Source: Synechococcus sp. CS-1330 (lineage in GTDB: Bacteria > Cyanobacteriota > Cyanobacteriia > PCC-6307 > Cyanobiaceae). From it: a DNA stretch of 64,000 nucleotides. The stretch is taken from positions 62,001 to 126,000 of the forward strand of contig JAHLYR010000018.1 in the NCBI GenBank assembly GCA_025128025.1, given 5' to 3'. The notes beneath the pieces are model-generated. The model saw nothing but the letters and a program-made list of their open reading frames with translations, did no database searches and was not told the DNA's origin. A program made the position numbers and the translations under genes. How positions within the stretch are numbered: the stretch's first letter is position 1; each line of letters begins with the position of its first letter. Positions 37,394-46,385 of this stretch are shown in pieces.

Positions 37394-37818
37394 GGCGTTT
37401 GTGCTGGGGAGCCTGACGGCTTGATCAAGGGCGACCCCACGCTTCCACAGGGCGGCTGATTCCGCAACGCCGGTGATCCGTCTTGCGGCGCTCTTCTAAA
37501 GGTTTGATTGATCAAGTTCAAGAAAGAAATTAAAACCGTTGTAGTAGGGGGTGAGGAAACCGGGGAAAACCGAAAACCTCTTTGCTGCATCTGGGTTTGA
37601 TCTGGATCAGGGCTGGGGTTTGGCCTGGGACATCTGGGGTAAAAATCAGCTTTTCCGCCGTTTCCAGTGGCTGGGGAAAACTTTGAAGCCGAGGAGCTTG
37701 GCTAAGGCGAGAGCTTCTCCGCGATTTTTATCCCCTTTTCCCCAGCTGTTCAGCAGACGCTTTGCTGATTGGTTGAAGCTTTTGGCTATGCCCGGGCTTG
37801 GGCTAAGCCTGGGCTTGT
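37394..37818. other. Putative chromosomal replication origin (oriC) beside dnaN
   Basis: This is the only stretch over 300 bases without a supported gene. It holds several sites one or two mismatches from the cyanobacterial DnaA box TTTTCCACA: TTTTCCCCA at 37736-37744 (+), TGGGGAAAA at 37672-37680 (the minus-strand form), CGGGGAAAA at 37561-37569 (minus), TTTTCCGCC at 37651-37659 and GCTTCCACA at 37441-37449. An AT-rich part lies near 37495-37545. Strand G/C bias appears to switch here: sampled lines to the left are C-rich on the top strand and those to the right G-rich. The dnaN promoter must also be here. Origin status is inferred. Confidence 0.7.
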
Positions 37819-38937
37819 TTAAAAACCCATCACTTCGGCCACCTTGGCGGTGTCCGCCTCCAGTCCGGTATAGAAGCGGGCGTCATTGTTTTCGATGGCG
37901 GTGGTTGGATCTTTGAGGCCATTGCCGGTGAGCACACAAACCACCGTGGCTCCCTGGGGCACCTCTTGGTGGTGCTTGAGCAGGCCTGCAACCGAGGCAG
38001 CACTAGCTGGCTCGCAGAACACGCCCTCGCCGCTGCCCAGCAGCTTGTAGGCGTCGATGATTTCAGCGTCGGTGACGGCCATGAAGCTGCCTCCGCTTTC
38101 GCTGCGCACGTTCAGGGCCTTTTCGCGATTCACCGGGTTGCCGATACGGATCGCCGTGGCGATGGTGTCTGGCTGCTCAACCGTGTGGCCCAGCACCAAA
38201 GGAGCAGAACCAGCAGCTTGAAAGCCCATCATTCGGGGCAGCTTGCGGCAATGGCCCTCTTTTAAGTACTCGTTGAATCCCATCCAGTAGGCGCTGATGT
38301 TGCCGGCGTTGCCAACTGGGATGCATAGCCAGTCCGGCGCTTCACCAAGGGAATCCACCACCTCGAAGGCGGCGGTTTTTTGCCCCTGCAATCGGTAGGG
38401 GTTCACCGAATTCACCAGGGTGACCGGATATTTGTTGGCAACTTCCTGCACTATCGCTAGGGCCCGGTCGAAGTTGCCCTGGATGGCGATTACCTCGGCG
38501 CCGTAGAGCAGGGCTTGGGCCAGTTTCCCCTGGGCTACATAGCCATCTGGGATCAGTACAAAGGCCCGCATGCCGCCGCGGCGGGCGTAGGCGGCCGCAG
38601 CAGCAGAGGTGTTGCCGGTGCTGGCGCAGATCACTGCTTCAGAACCGGCTTCCTTGGCTTTGGAAATCGCCATGGTCATGCCCCGGTCTTTAAAGGATCC
38701 GGTGGGGTTGAGGCCGTCGTATTTCAGGTAGACCTTGACGCCGCGGCCGATCCTCTCGGCAATCACCGGGGCTGGGATCAGGGGTGTGGAACCCTCCCGC
38801 AGGGTGATTACGGGTGTGCGCTCTGAAACAGGCAGCCAGCGCCGATAGGCCTCGATCAGCCCAGGCCAGTCCTGCATGGTGGGACGGGCAGCAAATGGGC
38901 CCTTGCTCAAACGCTGCAGAGAACGGAGCAAGGACAC
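37819..38937 (-). CDS. thrC: Threonine synthase
   Basis: A 372-residue PLP enzyme converting O-phosphohomoserine to threonine. The PLP lysine lies in GLNPTGSFKDRGMT (Lys83), and the phosphate-binding loop is PVGNAGNISAY. Also seen: VICASTGNTSAAAAAYA and VFCEPASAASVAGL. The length and the short N-terminus place it in the class 2-like bacterial group. It is transcribed toward the putative origin; a 25-base gap separates it from the DUF1400-like gene upstream. Confidence 0.96.
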   Translation of the reverse strand: MSLLRSLQRLSKGPFAARPTMQDWPGLIEAYRRWLPVSERTPVITLREGSTPLIPAPVIAERIGRGVKVYLKYDGLNPTGSFKDRGMTMAISKAKEAGSEAVICASTGNTSAAAAAYARRGGMRAFVLIPDGYVAQGKLAQALLYGAEVIAIQGNFDRALAIVQEVANKYPVTLVNSVNPYRLQGQKTAAFEVVDSLGEAPDWLCIPVGNAGNISAYWMGFNEYLKEGHCRKLPRMMGFQAAGSAPLVLGHTVEQPDTIATAIRIGNPVNREKALNVRSESGGSFMAVTDAEIIDAYKLLGSGEGVFCEPASAASVAGLLKHHQEVPQGATVVCVLTGNGLKDPTTAIENNDARFYTGLEADTAKVAEVMGF

Positions 38938-38962
38938 GATCTAGACAGTGGCTTCAGTGAAT

Positions 38963-39568
38963 CTACGGCGCAGCAGCAGGGGCGTCGCCGCGCAACCCAT
39001 CAAGCGGTGATTCGGAGAAGAAGCGCACCAGCTCGGTGATCGAGCTGGCTTTGCTGAGCAGGTTCATCAAGGCTGGGATGCTCACTTCCATCTCCTGGAC
39101 GGGGTAAGCGCGCAAGAAAGAAAGGGCAGATATCGAACCGTTGCCTTCAACGACCCCCAGAACCATGGCGGACCGCATGGCTGGAATCCCGGCCTGGGAT
39201 GCCTTGAGCGGAAACACGATTACAGCTAGACGCTGCAGGATTGCCTCGCCGATTCGGGTGTTGATCAGCCTGCTCACCAGGGTTACCGGCAGGCTCACCG
39301 ATTGATTCAGCAGCTTGGCGATCTCCTGGGGATTTTGGCGGCTGAAGCTCAATACATCGGCTAGCAGGCCCCGGGCCTGGCCGGTCTTGGCCAGATGCTC
39401 CAGGTCGGCAACGGCGATGGAGCGGCGAAAGGCACCGCTAACAAACACCAGATTTTCCGCAGCAACAGCTGGCGGCAGGCTGACCGCAGGCAAGGGAATG
39501 ACAAGGCTTAGGCCCAGGGCGATGCCAACAAGGGCCTGACGGTGACGGCCTATCGACGCTTTTTGCAT
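38963..39568 (-). CDS. Exported protein with DUF1400-like (alpha/beta hydrolase-associated) domain
   Basis: A 201-residue protein. The signal peptide is clear: basic MQKASIGRHRQ, hydrophobic ALVGIALGLSLVIPLPAVS, and a cleavage site probably near AVAA. The mature part contains VFVSGAFRRSIAVADLEHLA, a DUF1400-like strand, and a helical region LNQSVSLPVTLVSRLINTRI. DUF1400 often precedes an alpha/beta hydrolase domain, but no hydrolase catalytic region follows here, so it is a stand-alone form. Start ATG 39568; it lies 31 bases after the ABC1 gene. Confidence 0.68.
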   Translation of the reverse strand: MQKASIGRHRQALVGIALGLSLVIPLPAVSLPPAVAAENLVFVSGAFRRSIAVADLEHLAKTGQARGLLADVLSFSRQNPQEIAKLLNQSVSLPVTLVSRLINTRIGEAILQRLAVIVFPLKASQAGIPAMRSAMVLGVVEGNGSISALSFLRAYPVQEMEVSIPALMNLLSKASSITELVRFFSESPLDGLRGDAPAAAP

Positions 39569-39599
39569 GGCTCTAAGCCTAAGGCGATTGCTTTGAAAT

Positions 39600-41474
39600 T
39601 CAGGCGGCGACGAGCACATCTCGCACCAGGCGCACCATGCTGCGCTCGGCCAGCCCCTTGGCTAATTGAACTCCCATCTGTCGTAATTCCGGCTCCCCCA
39701 CAAGGCGTGGCAGGCGGCGCAGCAGCATCTGGGGCTCGAAGCCGGGCAGGGCTTTGAGTATGCCCATCAACTGCCGTACCGGCTCGAGGTCGAGGAGGGG
39801 TTCACCCGCCTCGCTCAAACGGTGACGGCGCAGACCTGGAGGTTGGAACCGCTCAGGTAGGCGTTTGCCGATACGCAGGGTGGTTTGCCAGGCCATGGCA
39901 TCCATGCGGCCCACCATGGCGTCTACCAGCTGTTGGCGCAGCAGCCCGCCGTTGACTGAGAAAAGAAAGCTCAGCACCTGATCGAGCAGGCCTTCGAGAT
40001 CGAGCTGGGCTCCTTGGGAGGCGCTAGCGATCAGGTTGTCGAGCCGTTGCCAGCGGAAGATGTCGCCGTCGAAGAGCATTTCCTTAAGGCTCTGGCGCAG
40101 GGTGGGATCGGGGTCTTCCATCAGCCGCCTGGCGAAGTAGGGGTAGGCGGCGCCAAGGATCTTGAACTCGGGATCAACGCTGAGGGCGATGCCCTCCAGG
40201 GTCACCAGGGAGCGGATGATTAGGGCGTAGTAGGGCGGCACCTGGAAGGGGAAGCGATACATCACGCCGGAAAGGTCATCTGTGACTGCCTTGAAATCCA
40301 TGCGGCTGACTCCCTGTTCGATCGCTTGCCCGAACACCTTTTCAAAAGCCGGCACTATCGGCTCGAGATTTACGTCTTCGGCCAGGAAGCCCAGGCTGAC
40401 GAAATCCTTACTCAGCTTGCCGAAACTGCGATTTACCAGGTGTACAACCGCCTGAATCAGGCCGGTGCGTGACTCGCGGCTCACCTCGCTCATCATGCCG
40501 AAGTCGAGGTAGGCGAGCCGGCCATCTGCCATAGCCAAGAGGTTGCCGGGGTGGGGGTCGGCGTGGAAAAAGCCGTGCTCCAGTAATTGCTGCAGGCTGC
40601 AGTTAACACCGACGTTCACCATGTCGTCGGGGTCTACGCCGATACCGCGCACCGCTTCGAGATTGGTGAGTTTCACCCCCTCCATCCATTCCATGGTGAG
40701 CACCCGGCGGCTGGTGGCCTGGTGGTAGATGCGTGGAACGGTGATCCGGGGATTGTGGGCGTGTAATTCGGCGAAGCGCTCGGCGTTGGCGGCTTCGTTG
40801 AAGTAGTCCATCTCCTCAAACACCCGCTTGCCCAGTTCATCGATCAGGGCCACCAGGTCGGAGCGGATTAGGCCGACGTTTTGGTTAAGCCAGGAAGCGA
40901 TGTTGCGCACGATGTAGAGGTCGAGCGTGATCTGCTCCCGCAGGCCCGGGCGCTGCACCTTTACGGCCACCGTCTGACCCCCCTTGAGCACGCCCTTATG
41001 CACCTGGCCTAGCGAAGCGGCCGAGATCGGCTCGGTGTCCAGTTGCTCGTAGATATCTAGTACTGCAGCGCCCAGGTCCTCTTCGATGCAGGCCATCGCC
41101 AGGGCGGAGTCGAAACCCGGCAGCTGGTCTTGCAGCTGGGCAAGTTCCTCCAGCAGCAGCGGCGGCACGATGTCGGGCCGGGTGGAGAGGGCCTGGCCGG
41201 CCTTGATGAAAGCGGGGCCGAGCGAAGCCACTAGATCCGCTGCCTCCTTGGCTCGGGACCTGGCTACCTCCGAAGCCTTTAGGCGCCCGGTAAGCCAGTC
41301 AAATCCCACTCCAAGTAGGTAGAGCCCAATTGGCACCAGGGTTTGCCACAGGCGCCGGAATAGCCGTTGCGGGTGGCCTGTGTAAATCCGGGTGATGGCG
41401 GCCGGGTCGTAGCTCAGCAGGCCAGCGGCCTCCAGAAAGTCACCCAACTCGGCTTGGTTGTTGTCGGGATCCAT
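39600..41474 (-). CDS. ABC1/UbiB-family atypical kinase
   Basis: A 624-residue protein of the ADCK/UbiB family, linked to quinone and prenyl-lipid metabolism. Motifs: the family-specific KxGQ loop in FIKAGQALSTRPD, VKVQRPGLREQI with the ATP-binding Lys, the Ala-rich segment SAASLGQVHKG in place of a P-loop, the catalytic HADPHPGNLL and the DFG-like YLDFGMM. C-terminal hydrophobic helices may bind membranes. Specific substrate unknown; plastoquinone or tocopherol metabolism is plausible in cyanobacteria. Divergent from recN, 108 bases between starts. Confidence 0.93.
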   Translation of the reverse strand: MDPDNNQAELGDFLEAAGLLSYDPAAITRIYTGHPQRLFRRLWQTLVPIGLYLLGVGFDWLTGRLKASEVARSRAKEAADLVASLGPAFIKAGQALSTRPDIVPPLLLEELAQLQDQLPGFDSALAMACIEEDLGAAVLDIYEQLDTEPISAASLGQVHKGVLKGGQTVAVKVQRPGLREQITLDLYIVRNIASWLNQNVGLIRSDLVALIDELGKRVFEEMDYFNEAANAERFAELHAHNPRITVPRIYHQATSRRVLTMEWMEGVKLTNLEAVRGIGVDPDDMVNVGVNCSLQQLLEHGFFHADPHPGNLLAMADGRLAYLDFGMMSEVSRESRTGLIQAVVHLVNRSFGKLSKDFVSLGFLAEDVNLEPIVPAFEKVFGQAIEQGVSRMDFKAVTDDLSGVMYRFPFQVPPYYALIIRSLVTLEGIALSVDPEFKILGAAYPYFARRLMEDPDPTLRQSLKEMLFDGDIFRWQRLDNLIASASQGAQLDLEGLLDQVLSFLFSVNGGLLRQQLVDAMVGRMDAMAWQTTLRIGKRLPERFQPPGLRRHRLSEAGEPLLDLEPVRQLMGILKALPGFEPQMLLRRLPRLVGEPELRQMGVQLAKGLAERSMVRLVRDVLVAA

Positions 41475-41582
41475 GGGAGTTGGGCGGGCTAAGCACCGCT
41501 AAGGCGCACCGCCCCCCTTCTAAACGAATCCCACTGCCGCTACGGTCTGGCCGTTACCCCAGTCCGGTTAGCGGAGACCGAC

Positions 41583-43271
41583 GTGCTCACGGGACTGCGC
41601 CTCATCAACATCGCCCTGATTGAGCGGCTGGAGCTCAGCTTCAGCGAGGGCTTCACGGTGCTGACCGGTGAGACGGGAGCAGGTAAATCGATCCTGCTTG
41701 ATGCCCTCGATGCCCTTTTAGGTGGTGCCCAGGGCAGCGCCGGCGCCCGGCTGCTGCGCCGCGGCGCTGAGCGCGGCACGATCGAGGCCAGCTTCAGCCT
41801 TTCGCCCCCTTTGCAGGCCTGGTTGCACCAGCAGGAGCTGGAGGTTGAGGAGGGCGAACTGCTGCTTTCGCGCGAGTGGCGTCTCACGGAAGAGCGCTTT
41901 AGCAGCCGCAATCGGCTTAATGGCGTGGTGGTGAGCCGGGCCCAGATCCAGGAGCTGCGCCCTCTGCTTCTCGATCTCACCGTTCAGGGCCAAACCCAGC
42001 AGCTGGCGCGGCCCGGTCAGCAGCGCCGCTGGCTGGATCGCTTTGGGGGCGAAAGCCTTCCGCCTCTGCTGGAGCCGGTGGCGGCGGCCTGGCGCCATTG
42101 GAAACAGGCGGCGGCGGCGTTGGAGAAGGCCCGCAGCGACTGGGATCAGCTACAGCAGCAGCGCGCTGCCCAGGAGCAATTGCTGGCCGACCTGGAGGCG
42201 GCCCAGCTGCAAGATCCCCAAGAGCGTCAGCAGCTCCAAAACGAGGAGAACCGCCTCGCCCATGGGGTGCGGCTGCAGGAGGGGGTGATGGTTTTGCTGG
42301 GCCGCTTGCTGGAGGGTGCAGAGCAGGCGCCATCGGTGCTGGATCACTTGGCAGCTTGCGAACAGGAGCTGCTGCAGATGGAGGCCTTAGATGGCGGTGT
42401 CAGTGAGCTGCGCAGTTGCTGCAGCGATGGTTTGGCGGCTTTGCAGGATCTGGCCCGAGATCTGGATCGCTACGGATCTGGTCTTGATAGTGACCCAGAA
42501 AGCTTGGCGGAGCTGCAGGAGCGCATGGCCCAGCTCAAGTCCCTGGAGCGTCGCCATGGCCAGGAGTTGGCTGGCTTGATCGCCCTACGCGATCGCCTGC
42601 GCCAGCAACTGGCCCCAGGCGGTGGCGAAGCTTCCCTGGAGGCCCTGGAGCTGGCGGAGCAGCGTGCCCGCCAGCTTCGCGATCATGCCAATGCCTCGCT
42701 CAGCGCTGCCCGCCGCCAGGCCGCCTCTGCCCTGGAGCAGCAACTGATGCAGGCTTTGCGACCCATGGGATTGGCCAATGTGCGCTTCGCGGTGGCGATT
42801 GCACCGGCGCCAGCAGGGGAGGAGGGAGCCGATGCCGTGCAGTTTCAGTTTTCCGCCAACCCGGGTGTGCCCCTGGCGCCCCTGGCTGAGGTGGCTTCAG
42901 GCGGTGAGATGTCGCGCTTTCTGCTGGCTCTGAAAACCTGTCTGGCCGCGGCAGACCAGCACGTCACCCTGCTTTTCGATGAGATCGATACGGGCGTGAG
43001 CGGTCGGGTGAGCGGCGCCATGGCCGAGTTGCTGGCCCGCCTGGCTAAGCAGCGCCAGGTGTTTTGCGTCACCCACCAACCCCTGGTGGCTGCGGCGGCA
43101 GACCACCACTTCCGCGTCTCCAAGCAGGTGTTTGAGGGTGTCACCCATACGCGGGTGTCCCAGCTGCGGGACACCCAGGCCCGTCAGGCGGAGCTGGCTG
43201 AACTGGCGGGTGGCGATTCCGGCGAGGCCCGCAGCTATGCCGCCAGCCTGCTGGATCAACACGGTCGCTAA
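41583..43271 (+). CDS. recN: DNA repair protein RecN
   Basis: A 562-residue SMC-like ATPase for double-strand break repair. Walker A is at the N-terminus (GETGAGKSILLDALDALLGG), the middle ~150-400 is coiled coil rich in Gln, Glu and Ala, and the C-terminal half has the ABC signature ASGGEMSRFLLALK, Walker B LLFDEIDTGVSG and the H-loop CVTHQPLVAAAA. Length is typical. The start is GTG 41583 just before LTGLRLINIALIE. uvrA follows 74 bases later, making a repair-gene pair. Confidence 0.95.
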   Translation: MLTGLRLINIALIERLELSFSEGFTVLTGETGAGKSILLDALDALLGGAQGSAGARLLRRGAERGTIEASFSLSPPLQAWLHQQELEVEEGELLLSREWRLTEERFSSRNRLNGVVVSRAQIQELRPLLLDLTVQGQTQQLARPGQQRRWLDRFGGESLPPLLEPVAAAWRHWKQAAAALEKARSDWDQLQQQRAAQEQLLADLEAAQLQDPQERQQLQNEENRLAHGVRLQEGVMVLLGRLLEGAEQAPSVLDHLAACEQELLQMEALDGGVSELRSCCSDGLAALQDLARDLDRYGSGLDSDPESLAELQERMAQLKSLERRHGQELAGLIALRDRLRQQLAPGGGEASLEALELAEQRARQLRDHANASLSAARRQAASALEQQLMQALRPMGLANVRFAVAIAPAPAGEEGADAVQFQFSANPGVPLAPLAEVASGGEMSRFLLALKTCLAAADQHVTLLFDEIDTGVSGRVSGAMAELLARLAKQRQVFCVTHQPLVAAAADHHFRVSKQVFEGVTHTRVSQLRDTQARQAELAELAGGDSGEARSYAASLLDQHGR

Positions 43272-43345
43272 AACATCTCCAGCACTGGTCCATGCCCATG
43301 GCAAGGGGGAGCATCCGTAGACTTGCTAGTTCATGAGCCGTCTGG

Positions 43346-46300
43346 ATGCCCCGCGCCAAGAGCTCTGCAGCCTCTAGCTCTGCCACCAACGGTGCAGCCG
43401 CTAGCAGAACCCTCGCCCAGACCGTTCACGAAAAGGCCCTTGACCCGAGCCGTGTGCTCAACGGCGGCTCTTTTGAGGATGTGATTCGGGTGCGGGGCGC
43501 CCGTCAGCACAATCTCAAAAACGTCGACCTCACCATCCCGCGCAATCGCCTGGTGGTGTTTACCGGTGTGAGTGGCAGCGGTAAGAGCTCGCTGGCTTTT
43601 GACACGATCTTTGCCGAGGGTCAGCGCCGCTACGTCGAGAGCCTGTCGGCCTATGCGCGCCAGTTTCTGGGCCAGGTTGATAAGCCTGATGTGGATGCGA
43701 TCGAGGGGCTCTCACCGGCTATTTCGATCGATCAGAAATCCACCAGCCACAACCCCCGCTCCACCGTTGGCACGGTGACGGAAATCCAGGATTACTTGCG
43801 TCTGTTGTTCGGCCGGGCTGGCGAACCCCATTGCCCCCAGTGCGATCGCTCGATTCGGCCCCAAACCATCGACGAGATGGTGGATCAGATCCTGGCCCTG
43901 CCCGAGGGCACCCGCTACCAATTGCTGGCGCCGGTGGTGCGGGGCAAGAAGGGCAGCCACGTGAAGCTGCTGGGCGGCCTGGTGGCCGAGGGCTTTGCGC
44001 GGGTGCGCATCAATGGCGAAGTGCGTGAGCTCGCCGACAACATTGAGCTAGATAAAAACCACGCCCACAACATTGAGGTGGTGGTGGACCGGCTTGTGGC
44101 CCGCGAGGGGGTGCAGGAGCGGCTCACCGATTCGCTGCGCACCGCCCTTAAAAGGGGCGATGGTCTGGCGCTGGTGGAGGTGGTGCCCAAGGCGGATGAG
44201 GAGCTGCCCGAGGGGGTGGAGCGGGAGCGGCTTTATTCGGAAAATTTCGCCTGCCCGGTGCACGGCGCCGTGATGGAAGAGCTGTCGCCCCGGCTGTTCT
44301 CCTTCAACAGCCCCTACGGCGCCTGCCCCGACTGCCACGGCATCGGCCACCTGCGCAAGTTCACCGCCGAGCGGGTGTTGCCAGATCCCTCCCTGCCCGT
44401 TTATGCGGCGATTGCGCCTTGGGCTGATAAGGACAATTCCTATTACTTCTCCCTGCTTTATTCGGTTGGGGAGGCGTACAAGTTTGAGATTAAGACGCCT
44501 TGGAATCAGCTCAGCGCTGAGCAGCAGGAGGTGCTGCTGCATGGCAGCCAGGAGCCGATCACCATTCAGGCCGACAGTCGCTATCGCAAGAGCGCCGGCT
44601 ACGAGCGGCCGTTTGAAGGCATCTTGCCGATCCTGGAGCGCCAGTTGCGCGACGCCAGCGGCGAATCGGTGCGCCAAAAGCTGGAGAAGTTTCTCGAGCT
44701 GGTGCCCTGCGCCACCTGCCACGGCCTGCGACTACGGCCGGAAGCGCTGGCGGTGCGGGTGGGCCCCTATGCCATCCACGAACTCACGGCGGTGAGCGTG
44801 GGCGAAACCCTGCGCCGGATTGAGTCGCTGATGGGGGTGGGTGAGAGCGATGGTACTGATCCGTTGCTGAGTCCTCGCCAGATCCAGATCGGTGATCTGG
44901 TGTTGCGGGAGATCAGGCTGCGCTTGAAGTTTCTGCTGGATGTGGGGCTCGATTATCTGAGCCTGGATCGGCCCGCCATGACCCTCAGCGGTGGTGAAGC
45001 CCAGCGGATTCGGTTGGCAACCCAGATCGGCGCGGGCCTCACCGGAGTGCTCTACGTGCTGGATGAGCCCAGCATCGGTTTGCACCAGCGTGACAACGAC
45101 CGGCTGCTTAATACCCTGCTGAAGTTGCGGGATCTAGGCAACACCTTGATCGTGGTGGAGCACGACGAAGACACGATTCGTGCTGCCGACTACGTGGTGG
45201 ACATCGGCCCGGGGGCGGGGGTGCACGGCGGCCACATTGTGGCTGAGGGCAGCTTTGAGGATCTACTTGCCGCAGAGGATTCCCTTACCGGGGCCTACCT
45301 CAGTGGCCGCCGCTCGATTCCAACTCCAGCCGAGCGGCGCAGTACCGGTAGCCGCAGGCTCACGATGGTGGACTGCGAGCGCAACAACCTTGCCGGCTTC
45401 GATGTGGAGATTCCACTGGGGCGGCTGGTGTGCGTCACCGGGGTGAGTGGCAGTGGCAAGAGCACCTTGGTGAATGAGCTGCTGCATCCGGCCCTGGAGC
45501 ACCAGCTGGGCATGAAGGTGCCATTTCCACCTGGCTTAGGCGAGCTGCGCGGTATCAAGGCGATCGACAAGGTGATCGTGATCGATCAATCACCGATTGG
45601 TCGTACGCCCCGCTCCAACCCCGCCACCTATACGGGCGCTTTTGACCCGATCCGTCAGGTGTTTGCGGCCACGGTGGAGGCCAAGGCTCGCGGCTATCAG
45701 GTGGGTCAGTTCAGTTTCAATGTGAAGGGTGGCCGCTGTGAGGCCTGCAGTGGCCAGGGCGTCAATGTGATCGAGATGAACTTCCTGCCAGATGTGTATG
45801 TGCAGTGTGATGTATGTAAGGGAGCCCGCTACAACCGCGAAACGTTGCAGGTGACCTACAAGGGTCACACGATTGCTGATGTGCTGGAAATGACGGTGGA
45901 GCAGGCCGCCGATGTGTTTTCAGCTATCCCGCAGGCTGCCGATCGATTGCGCACCTTGGTGGATGTGGGCCTGGGCTACGTGAAGCTCGGCCAGCCAGCC
46001 CCCACCCTCTCAGGCGGTGAAGCCCAGCGGGTGAAATTGGCCACCGAACTTTCCAAGCGCGCCACTGGTAAAACCCTCTATCTGATCGACGAACCAACCA
46101 CCGGTCTCAGCTTCTTTGATGTGCACAAGTTGATGGATGTGATGCAACGGCTGGTGGATAAGGGCAACTCGATCCTGGTGATCGAGCACAACCTCGATGT
46201 GATCCGCTGTGCCGATTGGATCGTTGACCTTGGCCCAGAAGGGGGAGACAAGGGAGGAGAGATCGTCGTGACGGGCACCCCTGAGGAGGTGGCTGAGCAT

Positions 46301-46372
46301 CCCACCAGTCACACGGGCAGGTATCTCAAGCAGGTGCTGGAGCAGCATCCGCCTGAGGTGGTGTTTGGTTGA
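43346..46372 (+). CDS. uvrA: Excinuclease ABC subunit A
   Basis: A 1008-residue damage-sensing ATPase of nucleotide excision repair. It has two ABC modules: Walker A GVSGSGKSSLAFDTIFAEG and GVSGSGKSTLVNELL, and signatures LSGGEAQRIRLATQI and LSGGEAQRVKLATEL. Zinc-binding elements are intact: CPVHG with CPDCHGIG, and CEACSGQG with CDVCKGARYN. The N-terminus carries ~48 extra Ser/Ala-rich residues before VIRVRGARQHNLKN. Its 3' end is 13 bases from the convergent LCP gene. Confidence 0.98.
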   Translation: MPRAKSSAASSSATNGAAASRTLAQTVHEKALDPSRVLNGGSFEDVIRVRGARQHNLKNVDLTIPRNRLVVFTGVSGSGKSSLAFDTIFAEGQRRYVESLSAYARQFLGQVDKPDVDAIEGLSPAISIDQKSTSHNPRSTVGTVTEIQDYLRLLFGRAGEPHCPQCDRSIRPQTIDEMVDQILALPEGTRYQLLAPVVRGKKGSHVKLLGGLVAEGFARVRINGEVRELADNIELDKNHAHNIEVVVDRLVAREGVQERLTDSLRTALKRGDGLALVEVVPKADEELPEGVERERLYSENFACPVHGAVMEELSPRLFSFNSPYGACPDCHGIGHLRKFTAERVLPDPSLPVYAAIAPWADKDNSYYFSLLYSVGEAYKFEIKTPWNQLSAEQQEVLLHGSQEPITIQADSRYRKSAGYERPFEGILPILERQLRDASGESVRQKLEKFLELVPCATCHGLRLRPEALAVRVGPYAIHELTAVSVGETLRRIESLMGVGESDGTDPLLSPRQIQIGDLVLREIRLRLKFLLDVGLDYLSLDRPAMTLSGGEAQRIRLATQIGAGLTGVLYVLDEPSIGLHQRDNDRLLNTLLKLRDLGNTLIVVEHDEDTIRAADYVVDIGPGAGVHGGHIVAEGSFEDLLAAEDSLTGAYLSGRRSIPTPAERRSTGSRRLTMVDCERNNLAGFDVEIPLGRLVCVTGVSGSGKSTLVNELLHPALEHQLGMKVPFPPGLGELRGIKAIDKVIVIDQSPIGRTPRSNPATYTGAFDPIRQVFAATVEAKARGYQVGQFSFNVKGGRCEACSGQGVNVIEMNFLPDVYVQCDVCKGARYNRETLQVTYKGHTIADVLEMTVEQAADVFSAIPQAADRLRTLVDVGLGYVKLGQPAPTLSGGEAQRVKLATELSKRATGKTLYLIDEPTTGLSFFDVHKLMDVMQRLVDKGNSILVIEHNLDVIRCADWIVDLGPEGGDKGGEIVVTGTPEEVAEHPTSHTGRYLKQVLEQHPPEVVFG

Positions 46373-46385
46373 ATCCTTACCAGTT

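Noticed and set aside
37551-37916. A 121-codon open frame in the dnaN-thrC gap
   Set aside because: Its predicted product has no recognisable feature, it runs into thrC antisense, and the region has DnaA-box-like sites instead.
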